From IMG/VR virus record IMGVR_UViG_3300035681_000105, positions 1 to 27,454 of that record: a stretch of 27,454 nt of DNA; one strand, given 5' to 3'. Below are positions 14,767 through 22,937 of this stretch, piece after piece; within the stretch, counting starts at the first letter, position 1, and each line of letters starts with the position of its first letter. Source of the stretch: a virus. The notes below the pieces were generated by a model. The model ran no database searches, had not been told where the DNA came from, and worked only from the letters and a program-made list of their open reading frames with translations. Both the position numbers and the translations under genes were made by a program.

Positions 14767-17391
14767 TCAGAGGGTGTCGTTGCCGCGGCTGAAGGATTCA
14801 GGATGGCGAACGGCGATGTCCACGTCCTGCATGGCGACCACGCGCACAGTGCCGGAAGTGCTGTGGGTGTAGGGGTCAACCATCAGATCCAGGCCGGAGA
14901 AGTAGCCGATGATCAGGTCAGCGAAGTTGCCGAACCACAGATCGCCGGACTCAACCTGATTGGAGAGCACGCCGCGGTAGCCATTGACCTCGTTGCCTTC
15001 CATCACGAACAGGCCGGAGCCGGTGTCTTTGGCCTTGGTCTTCAGACCGCCGCGCATGGCAGCGTTCATCAGGTAGACAGGGCTGCCGAGCAGTGCGTTA
15101 GCAGTTGCCACGTCGCTCTCGAGCGCCACAACCTCAGCGAAGGTGGGGATTGCAGCGGCGAAGTTCTCGGTGCCGATGCCGGTGGTCAGCTTCAGGCCGA
15201 GGGGTTCGCTGTTGCTGCCGGTGCCATAAAGGCCAGCAGCGTCGATCTTGAGCGCAAGCACGCGAGCCAGGTCGTTGCGGACCATGTTCTCCACGTCGAT
15301 GCTGGACTGCAGCATCAGGCGGCGGCTGTAGTCGGTGTAGGCAGCAACCGTTTTGGGGGTCAGGCTGACCTGATCCACGGTCTGCTGGCTCTCGGTGGGC
15401 GAGCCGCTCTCAGCCACCCAATAAGCGGTGGCGGCACCGGACTGGCGGGGAATGGCAACGTTGCCGGTCAGGCCGGTCAGCACGGTGGCGCCAGCTTGAT
15501 CGAGAGCGGAAGCATTGCGCAGCAGGTCGATGAAGCTGCCGGCGTCCAGTTCGGTGGCGACGAGGTTACCGCCAGCGGTGGCAGCGCCCACGTTCAGGTC
15601 ACGGCGCAGCACATCCTGGGGGATGGTGATGCCGCGTGACTGACGGCCGAGTTTGGCCGCAGCAGCCTCGGAGGCTTCGATCTCGAAGGCAGCAGCCTCG
15701 CGGGCCGAGCGATCGGTTGGGTTAGCAAGGAAGTTGATGGCGCGCAGGAAAGAGAAGCTGCGGCTCTCCTTCTCGCTAAGGCCAAGGTCGGCGGCCTGCA
15801 TGGTCACGGTCTCCTGGTGAATGTTGAGCTTGTCGAGCACAGCAGCGCGAGCCTCGTCGATTGAACGACCAGACTCAACCAGCTGCCGGCCCAGGTCTGC
15901 CATGCCGTGCTTGTCGCACAGGGCAGTGATGTCCGAGATGCGGGCGCGTTCGGCCTGAGCGGCCTCGGCCTGCACCACGGCCAGATCGGGGGTGGCGGTT
16001 TCCATTAGAGGAATAGGATCGGGGGATGGTGCTGCCGAAGCAGCAGGGGTGTCAGCCTCAAAAGATCGGCCGATCCCGACGCCGGGGTCAGCCGGCACCG
16101 AGACAACGCTGATCTCATAAGGAGACCAGGCAGTTGCAACATAGTCACCACTGCCACGCTCCTCCATTTTGTCAATGGAGTAGCCGAAGGAAACATTCCG
16201 TAGAACGCCATCCTTCACATCACTCAGGATCTCCTGAGCAAAGGCGTTGCGGCTAAACCGCACGCGTGCATAGCCGCGGCGGCGTTTGCCGTCGATGTAT
16301 GCCCGCTCAACCACGCCGATCACCCTGTCAGGGTTGTGGTTGAACAGCAGCGGTGCGCCATCGTTCAGGCGGCTTAGGTTGGCTGCTTCTTCATCGTGGC
16401 TCAGGATCTCATTGCCGAAGTAACGGGCAACCGGAAACTCAGAGCTGAACGGGAACTCATAGGTGCGGTCCTGCACCTCATCGAAGGTGGTCAGCTCAGC
16501 GCGCTGATACTTGCCGGTGAGGCTGCGCAGTGCCGAGATCTTGGTCAGGGTTGAGAACTTGTGGCCGACCATCGTCTCAGTTGCCTCCCATCCTTCATCG
16601 CCTTCGCGGTAGATGCGGATCAGCGCGGCTGGGTCTTCAGGTGTGGCCTCGATGCTGAACTCAGTGTCGGGCACGCCCAGGGTGCCTTCGCGCATGACGT
16701 GCTCTATGCGGCCCTGAGCGGTGCCGCCGCTGCTGTTCCACCGCACGAAGTCGCCCTCGGACAGATCGCCGGGTTCGGCCCGCTCGCCATCGCCGGTGGC
16801 CTCCTCAAACATGATCGCACTGAAGTCGTGCTCAGCCAGCCAGTCGCGCGCCTCGGCCGGGCTGTACTGCGAACTATTGAACCGGATCGCTTGAATCTCG
16901 CTTTCGCCTTCCTTAATGCCGTAGATGAAGTCGATGCCAGGGCCGCCCGCATCATTCTCACGACGAAGCGAATCATACTGATCCGGATCGGTCAGCCTCG
17001 CGGCGTGTTCATTTGGATAGGGACGCGCTAATTCCACGGCGCTTCGATCTTCTAGTGCTTTGATTCTATCGGCCTTGGCCGTGGCCCAACTTTGACCCGC
17101 ATCGCCGCCCCATGCGGCCCATGCGACACGTCCCGGTGATGGGTAGCCATCTTCATCAGGGCTGAATCCTTCGCCTTGCTTGTCCACCTCATGCCGCGCA
17201 AACCACGCCGCCATGGTGATCACGGTGTCGGGGCTCAGCTCATCACCGCTCAAGATCTGCCGCGCTCTGGCCGCGGCCACCTCAGTGCCGCCTGCCCGAC
17301 CCTCGTCCTTCCAGTCGCGATAGCGTTGCGCCTCGGTCTTCATGCCATCCGTTGGCATCAGATCAATGTCCTGCCCGTTGACGGTTGCCAT
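14767..17391 (-). CDS. Prohead protease - HK97-fold major capsid protein fusion with N-terminal accessory and Tudor-like domains
   Basis: One uninterrupted 874-codon ORF. Residues 20-110 form a phage-specific module (DTVITMAAWFARHEVD, PGRVAWAAWGGDAG). Residues 150-200 include IQAIRFNSSQYSPAEARDWL. Residues 205-290 (EGDFVRWNSSGGTAQGRIEHV...HKFSTLTKI) match the DUF2945/HVA1 Tudor-like pattern. Residues 300-445 are a HK97-type U35 prohead protease with His about 352 (FNHNPDRVIG), Ser about 401 (LRNVSFGYS) and the YEISVVSVPADP strand. A proline/alanine linker and a helical delta-like region follow. Residues 590-874 are the HK97-fold major capsid protein (AYWVAESG, VAAYTDYSRRL, NDLARVLALKIDAAGLYG). 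The protease presumably cleaves itself off during maturation. ATG 17391 has GAGG upstream and overlaps the portal TGA; an earlier in-frame TTG is less likely. Confidence 0.92.
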   Translation of the reverse strand: MATVNGQDIDLMPTDGMKTEAQRYRDWKDEGRAGGTEVAAARARQILSGDELSPDTVITMAAWFARHEVDKQGEGFSPDEDGYPSPGRVAWAAWGGDAGQSWATAKADRIKALEDRSAVELARPYPNEHAARLTDPDQYDSLRRENDAGGPGIDFIYGIKEGESEIQAIRFNSSQYSPAEARDWLAEHDFSAIMFEEATGDGERAEPGDLSEGDFVRWNSSGGTAQGRIEHVMREGTLGVPDTEFSIEATPEDPAALIRIYREGDEGWEATETMVGHKFSTLTKISALRSLTGKYQRAELTTFDEVQDRTYEFPFSSEFPVARYFGNEILSHDEEAANLSRLNDGAPLLFNHNPDRVIGVVERAYIDGKRRRGYARVRFSRNAFAQEILSDVKDGVLRNVSFGYSIDKMEERGSGDYVATAWSPYEISVVSVPADPGVGIGRSFEADTPAASAAPSPDPIPLMETATPDLAVVQAEAAQAERARISDITALCDKHGMADLGRQLVESGRSIDEARAAVLDKLNIHQETVTMQAADLGLSEKESRSFSFLRAINFLANPTDRSAREAAAFEIEASEAAAAKLGRQSRGITIPQDVLRRDLNVGAATAGGNLVATELDAGSFIDLLRNASALDQAGATVLTGLTGNVAIPRQSGAATAYWVAESGSPTESQQTVDQVSLTPKTVAAYTDYSRRLMLQSSIDVENMVRNDLARVLALKIDAAGLYGTGSNSEPLGLKLTTGIGTENFAAAIPTFAEVVALESDVATANALLGSPVYLMNAAMRGGLKTKAKDTGSGLFVMEGNEVNGYRGVLSNQVESGDLWFGNFADLIIGYFSGLDLMVDPYTHSTSGTVRVVAMQDVDIAVRHPESFSRGNDTL

Positions 17392-18971
17392 CAATCCTCA
17401 GGCGCCTCGGTCGGGTCCTCGAGCACAGACTCCTCCTCGTATTCATCCTCCTCCATCGGTGGCTCGGTTTCCTCAAATGCCGGCATCGCGCCCATGCCCA
17501 GCGGGGATTGCACCGCGCCGCTATCGCTCACCTCACTCGGGTCGGTGTCCGTAACGATGTCCATCTCATCGAGCATCGCCAGCTCAGCCTGACGTGCAAC
17601 CAGGACATCCTCAAGATCGCCGCCCTGCTCCGCGATCACCTGGCCCAGCGTCTTGAATCCACACCTGACAGCTGCCTTATAGGCGTTCACCTCGCGTTGA
17701 GGGTCAACCCACTCCCAGCTGCGCGGCACCCACCGGCTGGCGCGATAGCGCTCTGGATTGGTCTCATACCCAGGCAGGCTCAGCGCGCCGCTGAGCACCG
17801 CCATCTCAAGCCACTGCTCAAACACCTGTTGATGGAAGTTCTCCACCATGCACCGCTGCAGCACCCGGTAGGTGTCGCGCTCCTCCAGCAGGCTCAGCCG
17901 GCTGCTGCTGTAGTTGCTCTCTGAAAAGTTCTTGCTGATGCTCTCGAACGAAACACCTACGCCAGCAGCCACGGCCCGCAGCATCGACCGCGTGAACGGC
18001 TCAAGCTGCCCGTCAGGGCTGTTCAGGTCCGGCACCGTGACGCTCTCGCCCGGTTGCAGATACTTGAACACACCCGGCTGAAACTCACTGACCCGCTCGC
18101 CCTCATACACCTCATCACCCACCAGCTCGCCCTCGGGGCTGGTGATGAATCCCATCAGCGCGCTACTCGCACGAGCACGCACCACCTCGGCCTCCTCATA
18201 GCCCTGCAGCATGTGAAGCCGCATCAGCGCAGACGCGAACCACGTCACGCCCCGCGTCTGCCCTGGCCGCTCAGGCAGGAACAGGTGGATCACCTCATTA
18301 GCTGGCACACGGATGCGGCGGCCGTTGGTGCGCGCGTTGCCCGCATAAGTGTCGCCTGGATGATTCGCGTAGAAGTGATACGCCTGCGGCCGCAGGTACT
18401 GATCCACCTCGATGCCCATCCGCACCGTGTTGCCCTCGGCCGCCTGCGGCACGTCATCGTCGATCAGGTAGTCAGCCTCGAGCACCTGCAGCGCAAACGG
18501 CACACGGCTATCACCGAAAGGCCGCTTGATCATCCGCACGAACACCTCGCCCGACTCGGCCATGCTGCGCACCAGCAGGCGCTCGATGTCGTGGAAGCCA
18601 AGAATCCCGCTCACATCGCAGCGGTTCTTATGCATCCACTTCTCCCACTGCTCATGAATGCGGCCGTTGATCGCCTCATCAAGCTTGCCGCCGCGCAGCA
18701 TCCGTACCTGCCCCTGATGCCGGATGCCGTGCCCGATCACGTTGTTCTGGATCGCGCGCAGCGCCTGCTTTGCGTAGTCATTGTCACGGCACAATTGCCG
18801 CGCACGGTTGCGCAAAGCCTTGAAACTCGACTTGATCTCGGCGTCAGCGCTGGTGCCGCTTGTCACCCAGTCCGCTGTCAGTCGGCTAACCCGCGCGCCC
18901 TGATACGCCCGCGCCCGCGGCCGCACCGGCTCAAAACCCATCGCCCGAAACAGTCGCGTCCTCAGTCCCAT
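17391..18971 (-). CDS. Portal protein (lambda gpB family)
   Basis: A 526-residue portal protein, forming the dodecameric ring at one capsid vertex. The N-terminal segment with SFKALRNRARQLCRDNDYAKQALRAIQNNVIGHGI is the hallmark of the lambda-type portal family. Further support comes from EQWEKWM, a FVRMIKRP strand, HLFLPERPGQTRGVTW near residues 230-246 and the SFESISKNFSESNYSSSR segment near 345-362, which corresponds to the conserved wing/stem region. The tail end is acidic (EETEPPMEEDEYEEES). Length is close to lambda gpB (533). The ATG lies one base after the joining-protein stop, and its TGA shares a base with the ATG of the protease-capsid ORF (TGATG). Confidence 0.93.
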   Translation of the reverse strand: MGLRTRLFRAMGFEPVRPRARAYQGARVSRLTADWVTSGTSADAEIKSSFKALRNRARQLCRDNDYAKQALRAIQNNVIGHGIRHQGQVRMLRGGKLDEAINGRIHEQWEKWMHKNRCDVSGILGFHDIERLLVRSMAESGEVFVRMIKRPFGDSRVPFALQVLEADYLIDDDVPQAAEGNTVRMGIEVDQYLRPQAYHFYANHPGDTYAGNARTNGRRIRVPANEVIHLFLPERPGQTRGVTWFASALMRLHMLQGYEEAEVVRARASSALMGFITSPEGELVGDEVYEGERVSEFQPGVFKYLQPGESVTVPDLNSPDGQLEPFTRSMLRAVAAGVGVSFESISKNFSESNYSSSRLSLLEERDTYRVLQRCMVENFHQQVFEQWLEMAVLSGALSLPGYETNPERYRASRWVPRSWEWVDPQREVNAYKAAVRCGFKTLGQVIAEQGGDLEDVLVARQAELAMLDEMDIVTDTDPSEVSDSGAVQSPLGMGAMPAFEETEPPMEEDEYEEESVLEDPTEAPED

Positions 18972-18972
18972 G

Positions 18973-19542
18973 TCAGAACCTCACAAACAGATTGTGAGGG
19001 TTGCCCAGCCCGTTGGCCATAAGCTCCGCCATCTGCTCACGTTTCACGTCCGCCTTCAGCTTGCTCTCAAGCGTCATCAGATCTTCAATCCGCATCTTGG
19101 TGAGGCTTCTGCTGCCGATGCTGTACTGCTGCACCGCGCCACCAGATACCAGCGCACGGATCGCGGCTTGCACCGCATCCAGATCCTGCTGCGCCTGCGA
19201 CCGGCCATCAACAGCAGCAGGGGATCCGGTGTAGCTGAGCGATCGCAGCACGGTCAGCTGGCCGCTGCCCATCGTGACGGTGCTGCCAGTCTTGGTCGCG
19301 ACCGCCTGCCAGAACCACGTCCCAGCATCAAAGCCCGTGCTGGTGGCCGCGGCGATCGTGAACTGCCATCCGGTCCCGTAAGCGCTGCCGACAACTGTCG
19401 CGCCTTCGCTTGCCGTGTTAGTCCGCAGGTAGTAGGTCAGCACATAGTCGGCGCTGCTGATCGCGTTGCCCAGGTTGTCAACGCCTTCCACGTCGCGCCA
19501 CTGGATCGTGTCGCCCGCTCTGATCTGGCTAGGGATGCGCAC
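18973..19542 (-). CDS. gpW-like head-tail joining protein with N-terminal beta-rich domain
   Basis: A 189-residue protein between terminase and portal, the position of gpW in lambda. Residues about 115-175 (LDAVQAAIRALVSGGAVQQ, then SLTKMRIEDLMTLESKLKADV) follow the gpW pattern of helix, beta-hairpin and helix, including the G-A-V-x-x-Y/V strand and the long terminal helix. gpW seals the portal vertex after DNA filling. Residues about 1-100 are a separate beta-rich region (YVLTYYLRTNTA, GWQFTIAAA, AGTWFWQAVATK) resembling an immunoglobulin-like sandwich that lambda gpW (68 residues) lacks. The GTG start follows the terminase TAA by two bases; one base separates its TGA from the portal ATG. 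Confidence 0.65.
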   Translation of the reverse strand: MRIPSQIRAGDTIQWRDVEGVDNLGNAISSADYVLTYYLRTNTASEGATVVGSAYGTGWQFTIAAATSTGFDAGTWFWQAVATKTGSTVTMGSGQLTVLRSLSYTGSPAAVDGRSQAQQDLDAVQAAIRALVSGGAVQQYSIGSRSLTKMRIEDLMTLESKLKADVKREQMAELMANGLGNPHNLFVRF

Positions 19543-19544
19543 GG

Positions 19545-21398
19545 TTACCAGTTGCCAACGAAGCCACTAGCAGGCCCAGGGGCGGCCTGCTGCTTTGATC
19601 TTAGCGCTGGTCGCTTTGCACCTTCCAACTGATCACGCAGCTGCTGCCACATCGTCGCCTTATTCATCCGTCGGCTGAAGATCAACATCGCCGCATAGCC
19701 ATAGACCGCGCAATCGAGCGCCTCGTTACGGTCGCCTGCTTTCTTGACCCACTCCCGTATCGGGAACCCGCGGTGATACCGCAGCGCCTGCCGTTCGCTG
19801 GTCAGTTGACGGAAGTATTCCGCATCAGCCGCCTGCCCGAAATACAATCCACCCGCGCCTTCGTTGTGCCGCAGCCGCCCGAACAGCGTTGTCTTGATGG
19901 TGTCGGTGCCCAGCTGAAACAGCGTGACGCCTCGCTTGATCACACGGCCGCGCCAGTTCACATCGACCTTGTTGCCCTTGCCGACCGCCGGGCTGTTGCG
20001 TCTGCTGCTGCCCTTGATCGCGACTACACCCTGCCGCACCCGATCGCGCACATAGGCATAGACCTCATGCGTGCAGTGGCCGCCACTGTCAACCGCCGTC
20101 TGGCTCACCTTCAGCACACGCCCGCCCGTCGCGTCCCATTCAGTCGCAAGCACCTGATCAAGCTGCCCCCACACCTCCGTCTGCGTCGGGTCGCCCATCA
20201 GCTCCTGATGCCAAACCAGCCAGCCCGTCTCAGCCTCGCCCCAGCCCCACACGCTCACCGCCAGCCGGTTGTCCTGCACGTCAACGCCGCAGGTCAGCAG
20301 CACCACGCCATCAGGACACTTGCCCGCCGCATAGTCAAGCCGCTTGGCCAGCAACCCATCAGCGCTCACCGCCGCCGCATAGTCCTCCTCCCACGTCTCC
20401 GCCAGCCTTGTGTTCACGAACGCCTTCAACGCCGGCGCGTCAGCCTTGGCCCGCAGGAAGTCATCCACCAGCTGCTCCCAGCTGCACCAACCCAGCGGGC
20501 TGTAAAGGCCCGACAGATGGAAACCCGCAGTCCGGCCGTCAGCCGGTGCCGTCGCGCGCCACTCGCCGCCACGCAGCATCGCCGGTTTGTGCAGTTCCTC
20601 GAACCGCTCGCCGCAATGCTCGCACTCATAGCGCACATCACCCGGCCGCTTTGCGTCCCACTTCAACCGCGGCCACTGCAACCACTGCATCCCGCCACAG
20701 CTAGGGCACGGCACATAGAACCGCCGCTGATCGCTGCGCAGATACTCCGACTCAATCCGGCTGAAGTCCTTCACGGTTGGTGTGCTAGTCAGCAAGATCT
20801 TGCGCCGCGCAAACGTCGTGGTCCGCCGCTCCGCCAGCGCGACCGGATCGCCCTCGCCGTCCACGTCACTGGGGAACGCATCCACCTCATCAGCGAACAG
20901 GTATCGGCACGGCGCCGACCTGAGCCCCGTCGCGCTGTTGGCCCCCGTAAGCAGCATGATCCCGCCGGGGAACTCCTTGCTGAACATCGTGTTGCCCGAA
21001 TCCCGCGCCCTAGCCGGCGCGATCTTCTCCGCCAACACCGGCGTCTCGGTGATCATCGACTCCAGCCGTTGCTTGCTAAGCCGCTTGGCCATCTCAACCG
21101 TCGGTTGCACGCACAGCATCGGCCCCGGTGCATGGTCGATCACATAGCCGAGCCAGTTGCTGCCCGCCTCCGTCTTGCCCGTCTGCGCCGCAAACATCAT
21201 CACCACCCGCTGCACAAGGCTGCTGCTGCTCAGGCAATCCATCGGCTCGCGCAGATAAGGCGTCCGGCTAGTGCGCCACGGGCCCGGCTCCGCTGATGCT
21301 TTGCTGCTCAGCCGCCGGTGCGCATCGGCCCATTCGCTCACCGTCAACGGTTGCTCAGGTCGCAGCCCGTCCATGAAGCCCGCGCGCCAGACGCTCAC
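19545..21398 (-). CDS. Terminase large subunit (lambda gpA family, GpA)
   Basis: A 617-residue packaging motor that translocates DNA into proheads and cuts it. The ATPase half shows AAQTGKTE (P-loop, near residues 70-77) and LFADEVD (Walker B, near 167-173), followed by LLTSTPT (coupling motif, near 202-208). A CPSC...CEHC cluster near 231-262 is the zinc-binding insertion typical of the GpA family. The nuclease half starts with LLTCGVDVQDNRL (Asp near 373), then AVDSGGH and a late EALDCAVYGYAAM, giving the acidic RNase H-like set. Length matches lambda gpA (641). Start is GTG, overlapping the small-subunit TGA as GTGA. Confidence 0.95.
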   Translation of the reverse strand: MSVWRAGFMDGLRPEQPLTVSEWADAHRRLSSKASAEPGPWRTSRTPYLREPMDCLSSSSLVQRVVMMFAAQTGKTEAGSNWLGYVIDHAPGPMLCVQPTVEMAKRLSKQRLESMITETPVLAEKIAPARARDSGNTMFSKEFPGGIMLLTGANSATGLRSAPCRYLFADEVDAFPSDVDGEGDPVALAERRTTTFARRKILLTSTPTVKDFSRIESEYLRSDQRRFYVPCPSCGGMQWLQWPRLKWDAKRPGDVRYECEHCGERFEELHKPAMLRGGEWRATAPADGRTAGFHLSGLYSPLGWCSWEQLVDDFLRAKADAPALKAFVNTRLAETWEEDYAAAVSADGLLAKRLDYAAGKCPDGVVLLTCGVDVQDNRLAVSVWGWGEAETGWLVWHQELMGDPTQTEVWGQLDQVLATEWDATGGRVLKVSQTAVDSGGHCTHEVYAYVRDRVRQGVVAIKGSSRRNSPAVGKGNKVDVNWRGRVIKRGVTLFQLGTDTIKTTLFGRLRHNEGAGGLYFGQAADAEYFRQLTSERQALRYHRGFPIREWVKKAGDRNEALDCAVYGYAAMLIFSRRMNKATMWQQLRDQLEGAKRPALRSKQQAAPGPASGFVGNW

Positions 21399-21919
21399 TT
21401 CTCCACCTCCACCAGCGCCAGCAGCGCATCCCGGTGCTCACGCGTCAGCACCTCATGGATCACCGTCGGGTCCGTCTCGCCCGCCAACTGGTGGCTCAAC
21501 CGATCGGCCAGGTTCGCCAGCGCCTCGCGGATGCTGCGGCCCACCTGAAACGCGTCTTTCTTCACCTCATCAGCAGGCACCAGATCGCCCCGCTGCTGCG
21601 TCACCTGCAGCTTCGCCAGCTCGGCCTGGTAGTGCTCGCGTCTCGCGCGACTCTCATTGAGATCCGGGATCGCATCATCAGGCAGCTTGTCGATCTGCTG
21701 CCGCAGTTCTTGCGGATCAACCGGGTCGGCCTGACTCACCTTTGAAGTCGGCGTCGCACGCGTGTTCTTGTTCCACAGCTCCAGCGCCAGATCACGGTCC
21801 AGCCATCGCTTGCCGTCTTTCTCAACCACCGCCGCCGCGATCCGGCTTTTGCTGGCATGAGTCACTGCCGCTTTCGTGCATCCACGAATCGCAGCAAACT
21901 CAGCAAAAGTAACCAGCAC
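21395..21919 (-). CDS. Terminase small subunit (Nu1-like)
   Basis: A 174-residue protein in the position and with the layout of lambda Nu1-type small terminases, which recognise the packaging site and recruit the large subunit. Residues about 1-50 form a winged helix-turn-helix (FAEFAAIRGCTKAAVTHASK, then RWLDRDLALELW). Residues about 85-174 are a helical oligomerisation and large-subunit-binding region (REHYQAELAKLQ, REALANLADRLSHQL). The start codon is GTG at 21919; an in-frame TAA four codons upstream and the lack of a nearby ATG support it, though no good Shine-Dalgarno is seen. The 3' end overlaps the large subunit gene by GTGA. Confidence 0.85.
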   Translation of the reverse strand: MLVTFAEFAAIRGCTKAAVTHASKSRIAAAVVEKDGKRWLDRDLALELWNKNTRATPTSKVSQADPVDPQELRQQIDKLPDDAIPDLNESRARREHYQAELAKLQVTQQRGDLVPADEVKKDAFQVGRSIREALANLADRLSHQLAGETDPTVIHEVLTREHRDALLALVEVEK

Positions 21920-22012
21920 TGAGAAGAGTTAAAAACCACTAGGCTTAACTTAACTGATCCTAAACCCCGCTTAACGGTCTAGCCCTGAGTCCAATTTGAC
22001 GCGACGTGAGAT

Positions 22013-22029
22013 CCCTTGCGGCGCAAGGG
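22013..22029. repeat. Perfect hairpin CCCTTGC-GGC-GCAAGGG
   Basis: A 7-bp perfect stem with a 3-base loop lies in the spacer upstream of the terminase small subunit. It lacks a T-run on either side, so it is a weak terminator candidate. It may be part of a packaging or recombination site. Confidence 0.55.
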
Positions 22030-22112
22030 TTTACGGGCTTTTGGGGCTGACGCTAGATAAAAGACGCGCGTTTGGACGACCCATGCACATTGGCCCCGGA
22101 GGGACCCGCGAT

Positions 22113-22138
22113 GCGGCCGGCAAGCGGCCTGAAGGCCG
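22113..22138. repeat. GCGGCC direct repeat with overlapping CGGCCT/AGGCCG hairpin
   Basis: GCGGCC occurs at 22113-22118 and 22124-22129; the second copy runs into a short inverted repeat CGGCCT-GA-AGGCCG (22125-22138). The cluster sits mid-spacer upstream of the terminase genes. Short GC-rich repeats are common by chance in such DNA, so significance is modest. Confidence 0.4.
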
Positions 22139-22199
22139 ACGATTGCGTGTTCATGATCCAAACCACGCGAAGCATGGCCCATGCCCATTGCAGCGCCTT

Positions 22200-22880
22200 C
22201 TAGCGCGCTGTCGCGATCGCACGCTCTAACGCTGTCTTGAAGTAGCTCGCATAGCGCCTCTGATAGACCTTGCCAACCACATCAAGCATCGGGAAGCGCG
22301 GCTGATACTGCGCTGCCTGATCAATGGCGATGAAGTATGGGAACAGCTGACCCTTGCTGCGTCTGTAGATACCAGCAGGGCGGTCGCCCCCCTTAGGGGT
22401 ACCCACGAAGAAGCCACCCTGAGGGTTGCTACCCAGGCCCTGCTTAATGCGCTTGAGGGTGGCGAGGCTCACGTTGCCGGAGGCATTGAGCTTGACCAGG
22501 GAGGTGGGTATGAACTGACTGTCACGGGGGATCTGCGCTGACGCTGTGATCTGCGCAAGGAACAACCGCTCAAAGCCTTTCTGGCTACGTGCGCCACCTG
22601 TGATCTGTGTGCGCAGGTAGCGGGCGCGCTTGGCCTCTGCGCCAACGACCACCTCTAGATCACGCTTGGTGCTCTTCTCGACGCCGAAGCCTTTCTGGGT
22701 GAATGACGTGGGCCGGTCGAAGTATTGGCGTGTGGCACCAGAGAGGGACGTGCGCGCATCGAAGGCGGTGTCGTTGAGCGCCTTGCTGGTGGCGAATGGC
22801 AGCTGCTTAAGCAGCGCAGCCGACCATGCCTCGGCCTTGCCAAGGTCGCTGGTGAGGTCGATGGAGATGCCGCCTGCCAT
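22200..22880 (-). CDS. Putative tail-completion / minor tail protein (gpZ-like)
   Basis: A 226-residue protein. The start (MAGGISIDLTSDLGKAEAW) is followed by a helix LPFATSKALNDTAFDARTSL near residues 26-45, then FDRPTSFTQKGF near 54-65, a YLRTQITGGARSQKGFERLFL segment near 88-108, and a C-terminal FKTALERAIATAR helix. This pattern (ALNxTAxxAR, then PTxFTxKxF, then GGxRxxKxxE) resembles phage minor tail protein Z-type tail-completion proteins, which cap the tail before head joining. The assignment is from pattern only. Its place is unusual: upstream of the terminase rather than between the head-tail connector and tail terminator as in lambda. ATG 22880 is preceded by an in-frame TGA two codons upstream and no good ribosome site directly before it. 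Confidence 0.5.
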   Translation of the reverse strand: MAGGISIDLTSDLGKAEAWSAALLKQLPFATSKALNDTAFDARTSLSGATRQYFDRPTSFTQKGFGVEKSTKRDLEVVVGAEAKRARYLRTQITGGARSQKGFERLFLAQITASAQIPRDSQFIPTSLVKLNASGNVSLATLKRIKQGLGSNPQGGFFVGTPKGGDRPAGIYRRSKGQLFPYFIAIDQAAQYQPRFPMLDVVGKVYQRRYASYFKTALERAIATAR

Positions 22881-22937
22881 GGGTCAAGGGTAGGCGGAGC
22901 CGGTGAGACTGACTTTGTTCCCAGTTCCCACCGTTCC

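Larger units (their letters stand above)
21920..22199. other. Non-coding spacer upstream of terminase small subunit; candidate cos/pac region
   Basis: These 280 bases separate the tail-completion-like gene from the terminase genes and hold no credible ORF. They contain a perfect 7-bp hairpin at 22013-22029, a GC-rich repeat and hairpin patch at 22113-22138, and an AT-rich stretch next to the terminase (21920-21965) with a repeated TTAACTTAAC-type sequence that could include the late promoter. In lambda the cos site is directly upstream of Nu1, and the packaging genes here are Nu1- and gpA-like, so a cos site here is a reasoned guess, not something seen. Confidence 0.45.

Noticed and set aside
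18054-19022. 322-codon plus-strand ORF opposite the portal gene
   Set aside because: Its composition (His, Leu, Arg, Ala excess) mirrors the portal codons on the other strand and no motif is visible.
19773-21296. 507-codon plus-strand ORF opposite the terminase large subunit
   Set aside because: It is antisense to a clear GpA-family gene, is extremely rich in Arg, His, Pro and Ala, and has no recognisable domain. Long antisense frames are expected in GC-rich coding DNA.
22013-22029. Hairpin as attachment site core or terminator
   Set aside because: No integrase or second copy is present in the window, and there is no T-run. It is kept only as a structural element of the spacer.
21979-22188. 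69-codon minus-strand ORF in the spacer upstream of the terminase small subunit
   Set aside because: Composition is not protein-like, there is no ribosome site, and it runs through the hairpin region.
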